Assembly: GCF_023973165.1 (NCBI RefSeq)
Contig: NZ_CP099547.1
Span: 310,001-374,000, forward strand
DNA: 64,000 bases
Direction of reading: 5' to 3'
Source: Arcanobacterium pinnipediorum
GTDB taxonomy: Bacteria; Actinomycetota; Actinomycetes; Actinomycetales; Actinomycetaceae
Shown: positions 1 through 8,794 of the stretch, in pieces
How positions within the stretch are numbered: the stretch's first letter is position 1
How the letters are laid out: the number at the start of each line of letters is the position of its first letter
Translations under genes and position numbers: made by a program
Notes under the pieces: model-generated
The model's input: only the letters and a program-made list of their open reading frames with translations
Databases searched by the model: none
What the model was told of the DNA's origin: nothing

Positions 1-67
1 CTCTACGATCATTGCCGTTTCAACACCAGACAACGCTCAAGTTTCGATTGAAGGGAGCACCAAGTGA
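1..67 (+). CDS. nuoM: NADH-quinone oxidoreductase subunit M, C-terminal tail (partial)
   Basis: Reading frame 2 is open from the left edge to a TGA at 65-67, and that stop overlaps the GTG start of nuoN at 64. Tight overlap of this kind is usual inside nuo operons, where nuoM directly precedes nuoN. Only about 21 residues are visible and they carry no diagnostic motif, so the identity rests on position alone. Confidence 0.45.
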   Translation, partial: STIIAVSTPDNAQVSIEGSTK

Positions 68-1662
68 ATCTCACGGTTAATTGGCTTGCTACGTTACCAC
101 TCGGCATCGTATTGGGAGCGGCAGTTCTGGGTACTTTGTTCGAAGCTTTTCTTCCCCGGTCTATGCGTCGCGTGGCTCAAATCGGGTTATCTCTCGTGGC
201 ACTCACTGCGACGTTCATCGTTGTTGTGTGGCGTTGGATGGAACTTTCTGGTCAAGAAAATCCAGGGATGTTACGCCCACTGTCTTTTTCACAAAGTGCG
301 CCATTTTCCGGGGTATCCCTAGTCGAAGATAGTATCTCCATTCTGGGGCAAGCCGTCATCGTGCTATGTGCATTCTTGGCGTTCATGCTCATCGCAGATC
401 GCAGCGTGCTTCGTGATGGCGCGTTTGCGGCTTCGGCAGCTACGCGCCCAGGCTCTGCCCAAGAGCGTGAATCAACCGAAGCAGGTCGGGAACAAACCGA
501 AGTTTTCCCTCTCGCCTTATTCGCTACCGGTGGCATGATGGCCTTCGTCTCAGCCTTCGATCTACTCACGATGTTCATCGCGCTCGAACTGCTATCACTT
601 CCGCTCTATGTATTGAGTGCGACAGCTCGGCGTCGCCGACTCCTATCCCAAGAAGCTGCGCTGAAGTACTTCCTCCTAGGGGCGTTTTCGTCGGCAGTAT
701 TTTTGATGGGTGCGGCATTTATCTACGGGGCAACTGGAACGTTGAGCTTCTATGGCGTTGCTATTTTGGCTCGCCAAGAACAAGCAACCGTGATGTTCTT
801 GGCGGTTGGTGCGATTATGCTCGTCATCGGCTTACTATTCAAAGTCGGTGCAGCCCCCTTCCACTCTTGGACTCCTGACGTCTATCAAGGAGCGCCGACG
901 CCGATCACCGGCTTCATGGCAGCAGGTACCAAAGCAGCGGCATTCGTTGCGATGATTCGCGTTTTCGTATGGATCGTAGGCGGTGTGCCTGATGCGTTTG
1001 GTATCTTTATGTGGGTCATTATCATTGCAACGATTGTTGTTGGTACCGTGATGGGTCTCGTCCAAACTGATATCAAGCGGTTGTTAGCGTATTCGTCCAT
1101 CGCCCATGCTGGTTTTATTCTGATCGCAGTAAATGCTACGTTAGCTGGTATCCAAGGCATTCAGCTTGCTTCGCTAGCCGCCATTGTTTTCTACCTGTTA
1201 GCATACGGCTTAGCAACAATTGGTGCTTTCGGCGTGGTTACTCTCGTGCGTGGAAAAGACGCAGATGGAAACCTTTTGGGTGAAGCAACTACGATTTCGC
1301 ACTGGGCCGGTTTGGGTAAACGCCATCCGTTCCTAGCCACAGCTATGGTTGTCTTCTTGATGTCCTTTGCTGGTATCCCGCTCACAGCCGGCTTCATTGG
1401 TAAGTTCGAAGTATTTGCTACCGGTATCGTTGCTGGCGATAGCGTACTGGTTATTATTGCGATCATTGCCTCAGTTGCTACTGCGTTCTTCTACTTCCGC
1501 TTGGTCCAACTTATGTTCTTCACCGAACCTGTTGAAGATCACATTGAGGTTGTTTCTTCCGAAGGTCTGAGTTTAGTTGCCATCAGTGTTGCACTGGCTG
1601 GTACTATCGTGCTAGGTATCTTCCCAAGTCCGATCCTCGATTTCATTGCGGGTATATTCTAG
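64..1662 (+). CDS. nuoN: NADH-quinone oxidoreductase subunit N
   Basis: This is a membrane subunit of respiratory complex I, one of the antiporter-like proteins that couple NADH oxidation by quinone to proton translocation. The 532-residue product is hydrophobic almost throughout, with about 14 predicted membrane segments. It has the proton-antiporter core, including KVGAAPFHSWTPDVYQGAPTP near residue 260 and DIKRLLAYSSIAHAGF near residue 340, both typical of NuoN. A GTG start at 64 is preceded by GGGAG. The stop shares one base with the next gene. Length fits the actinobacterial family. It closes the nuo operon, whose other genes lie to the left of the window. Confidence 0.95.
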   Translation: MNLTVNWLATLPLGIVLGAAVLGTLFEAFLPRSMRRVAQIGLSLVALTATFIVVVWRWMELSGQENPGMLRPLSFSQSAPFSGVSLVEDSISILGQAVIVLCAFLAFMLIADRSVLRDGAFAASAATRPGSAQERESTEAGREQTEVFPLALFATGGMMAFVSAFDLLTMFIALELLSLPLYVLSATARRRRLLSQEAALKYFLLGAFSSAVFLMGAAFIYGATGTLSFYGVAILARQEQATVMFLAVGAIMLVIGLLFKVGAAPFHSWTPDVYQGAPTPITGFMAAGTKAAAFVAMIRVFVWIVGGVPDAFGIFMWVIIIATIVVGTVMGLVQTDIKRLLAYSSIAHAGFILIAVNATLAGIQGIQLASLAAIVFYLLAYGLATIGAFGVVTLVRGKDADGNLLGEATTISHWAGLGKRHPFLATAMVVFLMSFAGIPLTAGFIGKFEVFATGIVAGDSVLVIIAIIASVATAFFYFRLVQLMFFTEPVEDHIEVVSSEGLSLVAISVALAGTIVLGIFPSPILDFIAGIF

Positions 1663-2678
1663 TGAGTCTTATTTCGAAACTATTTGATCAGCAGTCTTCA
1701 GCTCTTGTTGAAGAACTTTCTTCCCGGATGGAGAAAGTAGAGTCAGCGTTGCGCGAGGCTGTCCAAGTTGATGATCTTGTTGTAGACGAAGCCACTTCCC
1801 ATCTAGCTATGGCTGGAGGGAAGCGGCTTCGGCCTGCATTATGCCTTTTGACTGCCCAACTCGGGCCACGTCCAGCAGATCCAGAAGTCTTAGATTCTGC
1901 TGTTGTGGTTGAGTTGACCCATTTGGCAACGCTATATCACGACGACGTAATGGATGATGCTCCACTGCGTCGCGGTGTTCCCTCAGCGCAATATATCTAT
2001 GGCAACTCTTCAGCTATTTTGGCTGGTGATGTGTTGTTTGCGCGAGCTTCGAGCATTGTTGCTCAACTAGGTCCGCAAGCAGTGTTGCTTCATGCGCAAA
2101 CATTTGAGCGGTTGTGTATGGGACAACTCCATGAAACGATTGGTCCGCGTGCTGGTGAAGATCCGATCGCACACCATATCCAAGTGTTGGCAGATAAAAC
2201 GGGTTCGTTGATTGCCGCATCGGGACGCTACGGCGTCTTGTATTCGGGTGGCGACCATGAGTTGGCGGAAGAAATTGCTCAGTTTGGCGAAAAAGTTGGG
2301 GTTGCGTTCCAGATTGCTGATGACGTTATTGATTTAGTATCTGATCCAGAAGTCACCGGAAAAACACCGGGAACAGACCTATTAGAGGGCGTTCCTACGA
2401 TGCCAACGTTATTACTTCGCCGCCATGCAACCAATGGCACGTTGGATGAGATGGGGCGCGAAATTTTATCCTATCTTGATGAACGTGACCTGACGCAAGG
2501 CGATAATCTCGCCGTCGTCGTCGAACTTTTGCGCTCGCATAGTGTTGTTGAAGAAACCCGGATGCTTGCTCATCAGTGGATTGACGAGGCTTTAACTCAT
2601 CTAGAAATCGTCCCGGATGGCCAAGTGCGCTATGCGCTTGAATCCTTCGCACGAGCAATGGTGGATCGGCTCGCATAG
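1662..2678 (+). CDS. Polyprenyl (trans-isoprenyl) diphosphate synthase
   Basis: This is a class I prenyltransferase that condenses isopentenyl diphosphate onto allylic diphosphates to make the long side chain of menaquinone. The 338-residue protein has both aspartate-rich metal-binding motifs: DDVMDD at residues 94-99 and DDVID at 220-224. GGKRLRPAL near residue 52 is the substrate-binding region. The GTG start at 1662 overlaps the nuoN TAG by one base, so the two genes are co-transcribed. A menaquinone side-chain gene directly after nuo is common in Actinobacteria and fits supply of quinone for complex I. Chain length cannot be read from the sequence; heptaprenyl to nonaprenyl is plausible. 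Confidence 0.92.
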   Translation: MSLISKLFDQQSSALVEELSSRMEKVESALREAVQVDDLVVDEATSHLAMAGGKRLRPALCLLTAQLGPRPADPEVLDSAVVVELTHLATLYHDDVMDDAPLRRGVPSAQYIYGNSSAILAGDVLFARASSIVAQLGPQAVLLHAQTFERLCMGQLHETIGPRAGEDPIAHHIQVLADKTGSLIAASGRYGVLYSGGDHELAEEIAQFGEKVGVAFQIADDVIDLVSDPEVTGKTPGTDLLEGVPTMPTLLLRRHATNGTLDEMGREILSYLDERDLTQGDNLAVVVELLRSHSVVEETRMLAHQWIDEALTHLEIVPDGQVRYALESFARAMVDRLA

Positions 2679-2815
2679 TGCGCGGTTGTGCGCCATGCCG
2701 AAGCGAAACAAAACGCCACGCTTGAGGTGAACTTGACGCACGTAACTACTCGTGATGCCACAAATCAGAGTAGAATAACAGATAGTATATGCGTTTTATT
2801 TTCAACGCCAGAACC

Positions 2816-2821
2816 AAGGAG
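2816..2821 (+). promoter_or_regulatory. Ribosome binding site deciding the secA start
   Basis: AAGGAG lies 6 bases before the GTG at 2828. The earlier in-frame ATG at 2789 has no such site and would add 13 residues that do not resemble a SecA N-terminus. Confidence 0.75.
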
Positions 2822-2827
2822 TCATAC

Positions 2828-5644
2828 GTGCGCAATCTTCTCAATAAGCTTCTTCGAGCCGGTGAAGGCCGGATTTTGAGAAAGCTTAACGCTATCACAA
2901 ACCAAGTGAATCTGCTTGAAGACGTTTACTCACAGATGAGTGATGAGGAGCTCAAAGCCGTCACAGCTGAGTTCCGCAAGCGGATCGCCGCGGGGGAGAC
3001 GCTTGACGATCTCATGCCTGATGCTTTTGCTGCGGTGCGAGAAGCCTCGGTGCGTACTCTAGGTCAGCGCCATTATGACGTGCAGATTATGGGTGGCGCG
3101 GCGCTACATCTCGGTAATATTGCCGAAATGAAAACTGGTGAAGGCAAGACTCTGGTTGCAACACTTGCGGCTTATCTCAACGGTTTGTCCGGCGACGGCG
3201 TCCATATCGTTACCGTCAATGACTACTTGGCTTCCTATCAGTCTGAGTTGATGGGGCGAGTATTCCGATTCTTAGGTATGACTACTGGTTGTATTTTAGA
3301 AGGTCAAACCCCAGATCAGCGCCGCCAGCAATACGCTGCCGATATTACCTACGGTACGAATAACCAGTTTGGGTTCGATTATTTGCGCGATAACATGGCG
3401 ATGGAAGAAAGCTCGATGGTCCAGCGTGGTCATAATTTCGCCATCGTCGACGAAGTAGATTCCATCCTTATCGACGAAGCGCGTACTCCGCTTATTATTT
3501 CAGGGCCGGCCGATGGCGATGCTAACCGGTGGTATGTGGCGTTTGCTGACGCGGTGAAAAACATGCGCCGGGACACTGATTATGAAGTCGATGAAAAGAA
3601 ACGCAACGCAGGTATTTTAGAGGCGGGAATCGACAAGGTCGAGGATATGCTGGGGATTGATAACCTCTATGAGTCAGTCAATACTCCGTTGATCGGCTAT
3701 CTCAATAATGCGATTAAGGCCAAAGAACTCTTCTACCGCGATAAGGACTATATCGTTCGTGACGGTGAAGTGTTGATCGTTGATGAGCATACCGGCCGTG
3801 TTTTGCCTGGGCGACGCTATAACGATGGTATGCATCAAGCTATTGAAGCTAAAGAAGGGGTGGAAATCAAGGCAGAAAATCAGACCTTGGCTTCCATTAC
3901 CTTGCAAAACTATTTCCGGATGTATAACAAACTATCGGGTATGACCGGCACTGCGGAAACCGAGGCAGAAGAGTTTGCCTCCACCTATGATATTGGTGTT
4001 GTTCCGATCCCAACTAATAAGCCGGTTGCGCGTATCGATCAGCGCGATATTGTCTATGCGAATGCTGAGTTGAAGTTTGCTGCGATTGTTGATGATATTA
4101 AGCAGCGTTTTGAAAAAGGTCAGCCGGTATTGGTTGGTACGGCATCGGTTGAGCATTCGGAACTGCTTTCGGGGCTGCTGAAGAAAGCCCGGATTCCGCA
4201 CGAGGTCTTGAACGCGAAGCAACATGAGCGCGAAGCTTCAGTGGTGGCGATGGCTGGGCGTAAACATGCAGTAACAGTTGCTACGAATATGGCTGGCCGT
4301 GGTACAGACATCATGCTGGGCGGCAACGCAGAACATATTGCGGTGGAAATGATGGCTAAGCTGGGGCTTGATCCGGAAGAAAACACCGAAGAATACGAAG
4401 AGCGTTGGCCAGAGATTTTGCAGGCCGCTAAAGATCAAGTTGCCACCGAACACGACGAAGTGACGGCTCTTGGTGGGTTATACGTTTTGGGTTCTGAGCG
4501 CCATGAGTCACGCCGAATTGATAATCAGCTACGTGGTCGTGCCGGACGTCAGGGAGATCCGGGCGAGTCTCGTTTCTATCTTTCTCTCGACGACGATCTC
4601 TTGCGACTTTTCGGGCCAACGATTGTCAATACGCTACGTAGCAGTGCCCAAGATGAACCGCTTGATTTTAAGATTATGGCCAATGCTATCCAAAAGTCGC
4701 AGGCGCAACTCGATGGCCGAAACGCTGAAGTGCGTAAAAACGTGTTGAAGTATGACGACGTTATGAACGATCAGCGAACGGTTGTCTATACTGAACGTCG
4801 GCGAATTCTCAGTGGGGAAGATGTTGAGAACCAGATCCAAAACTTTATGGATTTTGTTGTTGATGACATCGTTACAGCTAACACTGAAGGTCCTGCAGAC
4901 GACTGGGATTTGGATATGTTGTGGGCTGATATGCGCCAATATTTTAAGCCCAGTTTTACGCCAGAAGAATTCATTGAAGAGCATGGCGATCAGAAGTTGC
5001 TCACCCGAGAGATTATTCGCAATGAGTTCATCGAAGATATTCACGCCCAATATGAAGAGCGTGAAGAAGAACTAGGTGATGAGCAGATGCGTCATATTGA
5101 ACGCCAGGTCTTATTACAGACCCTGGATCGCAATTGGCGTGAACATCTGTATGAGATGGATTATTTGAAGGAAGGCATTGGGCTACGTGCTATGGCCCAG
5201 CGCAACCCACTTGTGGAATATAAGCAAGAGGGTTACCAAATGTTCCAGTCAATGAATGACCAGATCCGCAGTGAGACGGTCAGTTTCTTGATGGGCTTTG
5301 AGTTACCTTCAGAGCGTTTGGCTCGAGAAGCCAGTGAAGCTGCTGAAGTCATCGCACGCCAGGGTGCGCTAATTGGAACGCAAGGAGCCTCTCCAACAGC
5401 CGCCGCCGCTGCTGTGGCTGCAGCTAAGTCAGAAGCAACAAAGGCTGCAACTGAGAAGATTCTTGGGCTCAAGCGTCCATCTGCTGCTGCGAAGATGACC
5501 TACACGTCTTCGGCTAAGGACGGTTCAGGTGATGCGCGTGCAACCAATGCGCAAGGTCGTGAGGTTAGCGGGCAAACCACAGCCGGCTCCCAAGCTCCAC
5601 AGATGAATCGTGCTCAGCGTCGCGCAGCTAAAAAGCGCAAGTAA
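2828..5644 (+). CDS. secA: Preprotein translocase ATPase SecA
   Basis: SecA is the cytoplasmic motor that drives unfolded preproteins through SecYEG. With the GTG start at 2828 it has 938 residues, normal for SecA1. Visible motifs are Walker A MKTGEGKT near residue 102, the DEAD-type Walker B with [15 protein letters not shown] near residue 206, the preprotein cross-linking region, the helicase motif [19 protein letters not shown] near residue 495, and [14 protein letters not shown] near residue 570. The C-terminus is Ala-rich, then basic, ending [12 protein letters not shown]. The zinc-binding CxCxSxxxxxC(H/C) tail is absent, as in many actinobacterial SecA1 proteins. It stands alone, 150 bp after the prenyltransferase gene and followed by a strong hairpin. 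Confidence 0.97.
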   Translation: MRNLLNKLLRAGEGRILRKLNAITNQVNLLEDVYSQMSDEELKAVTAEFRKRIAAGETLDDLMPDAFAAVREASVRTLGQRHYDVQIMGGAALHLGNIAEMKTGEGKTLVATLAAYLNGLSGDGVHIVTVNDYLASYQSELMGRVFRFLGMTTGCILEGQTPDQRRQQYAADITYGTNNQFGFDYLRDNMAMEESSMVQRGHNFAIVDEVDSILIDEARTPLIISGPADGDANRWYVAFADAVKNMRRDTDYEVDEKKRNAGILEAGIDKVEDMLGIDNLYESVNTPLIGYLNNAIKAKELFYRDKDYIVRDGEVLIVDEHTGRVLPGRRYNDGMHQAIEAKEGVEIKAENQTLASITLQNYFRMYNKLSGMTGTAETEAEEFASTYDIGVVPIPTNKPVARIDQRDIVYANAELKFAAIVDDIKQRFEKGQPVLVGTASVEHSELLSGLLKKARIPHEVLNAKQHEREASVVAMAGRKHAVTVATNMAGRGTDIMLGGNAEHIAVEMMAKLGLDPEENTEEYEERWPEILQAAKDQVATEHDEVTALGGLYVLGSERHESRRIDNQLRGRAGRQGDPGESRFYLSLDDDLLRLFGPTIVNTLRSSAQDEPLDFKIMANAIQKSQAQLDGRNAEVRKNVLKYDDVMNDQRTVVYTERRRILSGEDVENQIQNFMDFVVDDIVTANTEGPADDWDLDMLWADMRQYFKPSFTPEEFIEEHGDQKLLTREIIRNEFIEDIHAQYEEREEELGDEQMRHIERQVLLQTLDRNWREHLYEMDYLKEGIGLRAMAQRNPLVEYKQEGYQMFQSMNDQIRSETVSFLMGFELPSERLAREASEAAEVIARQGALIGTQGASPTAAAAAVAAAKSEATKAATEKILGLKRPSAAAKMTYTSSAKDGSGDARATNAQGREVSGQTTAGSQAPQMNRAQRRAAKKRK

Positions 5645-5723
5645 GGTTATCGCGCACTAGCTTGGGGCTTTATACCCTAGCTTAATAATGTGATACCTAT
5701 GCTTAATTAAGTAGAATGTCATT

Positions 5724-5756
5724 GTTGGGTCACGCGCATATTGCGCGTGACCCAAC
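5724..5756. terminator. Bidirectional hairpin terminator after secA
   Basis: A perfect stem of about 15 bp (5724-5738 with 5742-5756) has a 3-base loop TAT. It lies between the convergent ends of secA and the Rv3235-like gene, so it probably stops both transcripts. Confidence 0.75.
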
Positions 5757-5764
5757 CATTGTAT

Positions 5765-6361
5765 TTAGGCAATTTCGAGAGCGGTTACTTGCCAGCGTTC
5801 ACGGCGAATCTCTAGGCGTAGCGCCACTGCTCGAATGCGAAATCCGTCGTGGATGACAACTGATACTTCTGCGATGCGACGCCGCGGATAGTTGATACAG
5901 AGCCGGCGAATTACAGGGCGAGCTGAGCGCGATGCTGGCCCGTGCAACCGTAGATTCAATCCGGCACGTGAAGCCAGTGCGCGGTAAACTCCTGGCGTCA
6001 ACCAGGATTGTAGATGGCGAATTGGTCGATGCCCTTGAAGAACTTCGATGGTTTGTCCAACCACTCGTGCCGCAAATGTTTTTGCCGGTGCCAGCTCGTG
6101 TGGTAGCGGTTTATCCAAAGCTCGGCGGTCGTCGTCGTCATCGATATGCTCGCCACTGGAAATCATGATCGCAATACGATCAAAGGGGTGATCGAGTGAG
6201 GTGGTGGGAGGCGAACTGTAGTCGCGCTCAGTTACCGGAGTGTGGAGCTGGAAGTGCGCAGAGGTCTGGGCAGGAACTGGCATATAACTCAGTGTTTGCT
6301 GTGCTGGCAGATAGCTAGCTGGTTGTTGAGTCTGAAGACTGTAGGCGGGAGCGCTAGGCAT
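5765..6361 (-). CDS. Rv3235-family protein
   Basis: This is a 198-residue protein with a Pro/Gln-rich, low-complexity N-terminal half and a conserved C-terminal domain from about residue 95. The C-terminal pattern (helix with RVVGQTIEVLQGHRPIRHLQSWLTPGVY split by RASRAGLNLRLH, then two beta strands with RICINY-like and ISVVIHDGFR-like stretches) resembles the actinobacterial family named after Mycobacterium Rv3235, found near secA. The fold is said to be SnoaL/NTF2-like in some annotations; the function is unknown. It starts 5 bp after the LysM gene and ends facing secA, so it is the second gene of a LysM-Rv3235 operon. No signal peptide is seen. Confidence 0.75.
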   Translation of the reverse strand: MPSAPAYSLQTQQPASYLPAQQTLSYMPVPAQTSAHFQLHTPVTERDYSSPPTTSLDHPFDRIAIMISSGEHIDDDDDRRALDKPLPHELAPAKTFAARVVGQTIEVLQGHRPIRHLQSWLTPGVYRALASRAGLNLRLHGPASRSARPVIRRLCINYPRRRIAEVSVVIHDGFRIRAVALRLEIRRERWQVTALEIA

Positions 6362-6366
6362 GGTCT

Positions 6367-7014
6367 TTACTTTCCGTGTGTGGGGATGAATATTTGTTGG
6401 CCAGGATGAATGAGATTGGGTTCGCTAATGGTTTCGCGGTTTGCTTCCCAGAGGTCTAATACTTTGGTAGAGAGTTCAGAATCAGAGAGGTTGGGAAATA
6501 GTCGATTAGCGATTGACCAGAGGCAATCTCCTGGTAAGACGGTGACTGTGGACTGAGCAGGGAGTGAAGTGGGTGCAGCTAGGGCTATATCGTGGGGTGC
6601 AATAATGCGACGTCGTAACGATTGTGGTGTTTGCTCGGAGCTGTGTTGCTCGGGACTGTGTTGCGCGGGCGCGTATTCTTGCGATACTGCTCGAGGTTCC
6701 GGCGGTCTAGGATGATTGTCAGCGGCTGCGAAAGCAGGGGTAGGTGCGAGTAGCAAGACAGACACTGCGATATGGCGCGCTTTTGGCGAGCCAAACCGTG
6801 CAACGTAGCGTAAAACAGTTGATAGATTGTAGGTTTTCGCAATAGCTAACAGCAGATGTGAGAAGCTGTGCCAGTAAAACATGGCGGCAAGAATCACGAG
6901 GCTAAAAAGAGCTAGAAGACTATTAACATCGCTGAAATGGCGGGGTGTAGTGAGCTGGGCGGCAGCCCATGAGGACGTTAGTGCACAGCTGAGTAGTATT
7001 AATGCTTTTTTCAT
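6367..7014 (-). CDS. LysM-domain envelope protein
   Basis: The 215-residue product has an N-terminal hydrophobic signal or anchor (residues 1-20), a second membrane segment (about 32-58), and possibly a third near residue 80. A Pro/Gln/Ser-rich linker follows, then a C-terminal LysM domain from about residue 157, with STVTVLPGDCLWSIANRLFP and ending HPGQQIFIP. LysM binds the glycan of peptidoglycan, so the protein probably sits in the membrane with the LysM domain contacting the wall. It is the first gene of a minus-strand pair with the Rv3235-like gene and is divergent from the gene at 7154. Similar membrane/LysM proteins occur in this neighbourhood in other Actinobacteria. Confidence 0.8.
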   Translation of the reverse strand: MKKALILLSCALTSSWAAAQLTTPRHFSDVNSLLALFSLVILAAMFYWHSFSHLLLAIAKTYNLSTVLRYVARFGSPKARHIAVSVLLLAPTPAFAAADNHPRPPEPRAVSQEYAPAQHSPEQHSSEQTPQSLRRRIIAPHDIALAAPTSLPAQSTVTVLPGDCLWSIANRLFPNLSDSELSTKVLDLWEANRETISEPNLIHPGQQIFIPTHGK

Positions 7015-7099
7015 ACGTGGCTCTCTTTAGCGACTATTTAATGATGTTTGATATTCTTTCGTTCTTTTTAGAAATATAAAAGGGGGTACACCCGGCATC

Positions 7100-7105
7100 T
7101 ATAAT
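7100..7105 (+). promoter_or_regulatory. Candidate -10 box TATAAT
   Basis: A perfect TATAAT hexamer lies in the divergent intergenic region, with no convincing -35 partner. If used, transcription would begin near 7112. That makes the GTG at 7106 an unlikely start and favours the ATG at 7154 for the gene downstream. Confidence 0.45.
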
Positions 7106-7153
7106 GTGGATAAGTTCCCGGGAGGTTTTTACGGGTTAGATAAAATCGAAACC

Positions 7154-7702
7154 ATGGTCTGGGAAGCAATTATTGAGAGCATCGGCGCCCAAATCCGCAA
7201 TGAAGAGCGCGCTCATCTATTAGACGAAATAGCTGAAATCACACAAGCAGAAACTGCTAGTGTCAGTTTCAGTGACCGGATCCGCGGCGCGCGCGGGCGC
7301 TACATTACAGTGGCAGTCGATGAACACTACCTAAGTGGGATGGTGATCGAATCTGGGGCTGACTGGTTGATACTTTCAGCTCAAGCCCAGCAACATCTTA
7401 TCTCTTTGCCTGCGATAGACTCCGTTGTGGGCCTGAGCCATGCCTTGGCGCAAACGACGCGGTATGTTCCTACGATGAACTCTGTTCTACGTCGTTTAAT
7501 CGGGGAAAATGTTCAGATCAATAGAGTTAGAGAAATGAGTACCGGGCAGCTCGTTGAGGTGGGGATGGACTACATTGTGCTCTCCAGCTCGGCTGTGACA
7601 CAGTGGTCTATGGCCTACGAGACGGCGGAGCACTTTTCTGCTGGACAAACCGAGCGTTACATCCCTCTCGCTCGGGTAAAAATGGTGAGCAGTGCGCTGT
7701 GA
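7154..7702 (+). CDS. Conserved actinobacterial protein of unknown function
   Basis: The protein has 182 residues from ATG 7154 and no signal peptide or membrane segment. A helical N-terminus (residues 1-35, many Glu) leads into a beta-rich region with a GARGRYITVAV-like strand, a second strand pair ending DWLILS, and a repeat-like second copy (QINRVREMSTGQLVEVGMDYIVLSSS). The layout suggests two small beta-barrel modules. Actinobacterial homologues are annotated only as hypothetical, or wrongly as Fis-family regulators. An upstream GTG at 7106 would add 16 residues but overlaps a TATAAT box. The stop lies inside the first unit of a 28-bp tandem repeat. I do not assign a function. Confidence 0.65.
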   Translation: MVWEAIIESIGAQIRNEERAHLLDEIAEITQAETASVSFSDRIRGARGRYITVAVDEHYLSGMVIESGADWLILSAQAQQHLISLPAIDSVVGLSHALAQTTRYVPTMNSVLRRLIGENVQINRVREMSTGQLVEVGMDYIVLSSSAVTQWSMAYETAEHFSAGQTERYIPLARVKMVSSAL

Positions 7703-7768
7703 AGATTGCGCTGTGAGCAGTGCGCTGTGAAGATTGCGCTGTGAGTAGTGCGCTATGAAGATTGCGCT
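7685..7768 (+). repeat. 28-bp tandem repeat, three copies
   Basis: Three direct copies occupy 7685-7712, 7713-7740 and 7741-7768. The first two are identical and the third differs at two positions. The stop codon of the preceding gene (7700-7702) lies inside copy 1, so the array begins as coding sequence and continues as the 3' untranslated region. Confidence 0.9.
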
Positions 7769-7810
7769 AGGTGAGGATGCTAGGCGAGATAGTCAGGCGA
7801 GAAATAGAAT

Positions 7811-7845
7811 GCGGGTGATGATCTACCTGGCAGATCATCACCCGC
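7811..7845. terminator. Bidirectional hairpin terminator
   Basis: A perfect 14-bp stem (7811-7824 with 7832-7845) has a 7-base loop. It sits between the plus-strand gene ending at 7702 and the minus-strand HTH gene ending at 7871, so it is placed to end both. Confidence 0.75.
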
Positions 7846-7870
7846 ATACTGTAGGGATGTTTGAATCTAA

Positions 7871-8083
7871 CTAATCGTCAAAACTGTTTGATGAGATTTT
7901 CTCACGGGTCTTTTCATAGGCAGCTTGAATGTATTCTTCAACTGCATTTTCCGAAATCCGCCACTGCCCGCGGCCACCAACTTGGATCGCAGACAGTTCG
8001 CCATTTTTAATCAGAGTGCGGACCTGACCGGCTGAGACGCTAAGGTTTTCAGCAACGTCCGCGATGGTAAGAAACTTTTGCAT
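7871..8083 (-). CDS. Small helix-turn-helix (excisionase/BldC-like) DNA-binding protein
   Basis: The 70-residue protein is almost entirely one winged-helix MerR-like domain: FLTIADVAENLSVSAGQVRTLIKNGELSAIQVGG then GQWRISENAVEEYIQ. This is the HTH_17/excisionase pattern, also seen in actinobacterial BldC. Such proteins bind DNA cooperatively and act as regulators. No phage integrase or recombinase lies nearby, so a developmental or housekeeping regulator is more likely than a true excisionase. Its upstream region holds DnaA-box-like sequences. The target genes cannot be inferred. Confidence 0.8.
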   Translation of the reverse strand: MQKFLTIADVAENLSVSAGQVRTLIKNGELSAIQVGGRGQWRISENAVEEYIQAAYEKTREKISSNSFDD

Positions 8084-8100
8084 GTTGCTATTTTGGCACT

Positions 8101-8167
8101 TTTTTCCACGCGACGGTGTACGAAATTCGCAGTTGGCGTACGGTTGTGGAAAACTAGCTGTGGATAA
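8101..8167. other. Cluster of DnaA-box-like sequences
   Basis: The short divergent gap between the HTH gene and the SAF gene contains TTTTCCACG (from 8102), TTGTGGAAAA (from 8144) and an exact TGTGGATAA (8159-8167), the reverse complement of the DnaA box TTATCCACA. No dnaA, dnaN or other origin gene is nearby, so this is not proposed as oriC. Confidence 0.35.
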
Positions 8168-8206
8168 CTTTTCTGGCGTTGGTGTTATTACTGAGATTAT
8201 TAAGTT

Positions 8207-8794
8207 ATGCTTTCAATTCAGCGAATAACTCAGCGAGCCCGTGATCCGCGCATTTTACTAGGCACTGTTCTAGTATTGGGCGGAGGTGTGGTTGGTGGGC
8301 TACTTGCACAGCCAACACAAAGCGTTTATGTGCCTCAAGCCAGTGTCCACATTGCAGCAGGTGACCACTTAACTGCCGAGCAGTTCACGTTTGTGGAAAT
8401 GCCCCAAGATCTTGCTGCGAGCTATGTTCACGGGTCCCACATCCCACAAGGTTCATTCGCACAACGTGCACTAGCGCCAGGGGAGTTTCTCCCCAAGGCC
8501 ACGATCGGAACCGCAAAGGAAGGCAATACGATCGCACTATCGTTAGCCGCTCCAGTCTCATCGGATCTCAAGCCTGGTCAAGAAGTGACCATTTGGCGAA
8601 TCCCGCATCACTATGATGGTCAGGCCAGCATCGTTGCCCAACATGCGCTCTTTGTCTTAGTACATGAAACTCGTGCAATGACCGATGGCAGACCAATTGT
8701 TGATGTCCGGTTAAATGATGCTGGAATAGCAGGCGTCATTACTGCACTGGGAAACGGCGATGAATTTATTATTGTTGCAGAAGGTAGTAACTAG
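8207..8794 (+). CDS. SAF-domain membrane-anchored protein
   Basis: The 195-residue protein has an N-terminal membrane anchor (about residues 18-38, ILLGTVLVLGGGVVGGLLA). A periplasmic-type SAF domain follows, with VYVPQASVHIAAGDHLTAEQF and later GEFLPKATIG. SAF domains of this arrangement occur in CpaB/FlgA-like proteins and in actinobacterial proteins encoded beside a CpaE/ParA-like ATPase, as here. The TAG stop overlaps the GTG of the ATPase gene by one base. No other pilus or Flp assembly gene is in the window, so its exact role is unknown. The Shine-Dalgarno sequence is weak. Confidence 0.7.
   Translation: MLSIQRITQRARDPRILLGTVLVLGGGVVGGLLAQPTQSVYVPQASVHIAAGDHLTAEQFTFVEMPQDLAASYVHGSHIPQGSFAQRALAPGEFLPKATIGTAKEGNTIALSLAAPVSSDLKPGQEVTIWRIPHHYDGQASIVAQHALFVLVHETRAMTDGRPIVDVRLNDAGIAGVITALGNGDEFIIVAEGSN

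Noticed and set aside
2789..2827. Upstream ATG as the secA start
   Set aside because: The 13 extra residues do not resemble SecA, and AAGGAG is correctly spaced for GTG 2828 instead.
4634..5050. 138-codon open frame on the minus strand inside secA
   Set aside because: It lies fully opposite a well-conserved secA region, has no Shine-Dalgarno sequence and no family likeness.
7106..7153. GTG 7106 as start of the unknown gene
   Set aside because: It lies at the edge of a TATAAT hexamer and would be transcribed only from an upstream promoter; ATG 7154 gives a more typical N-terminus.
7871..8083. Excisionase of an integrated phage or element
   Set aside because: No integrase, attachment site or phage gene nearby; BldC-like regulators share this fold.
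8101..8167. DnaA-box cluster as chromosomal origin
   Set aside because: No dnaA, dnaN, gyrB or rpmH gene and no AT-rich unwinding region nearby.
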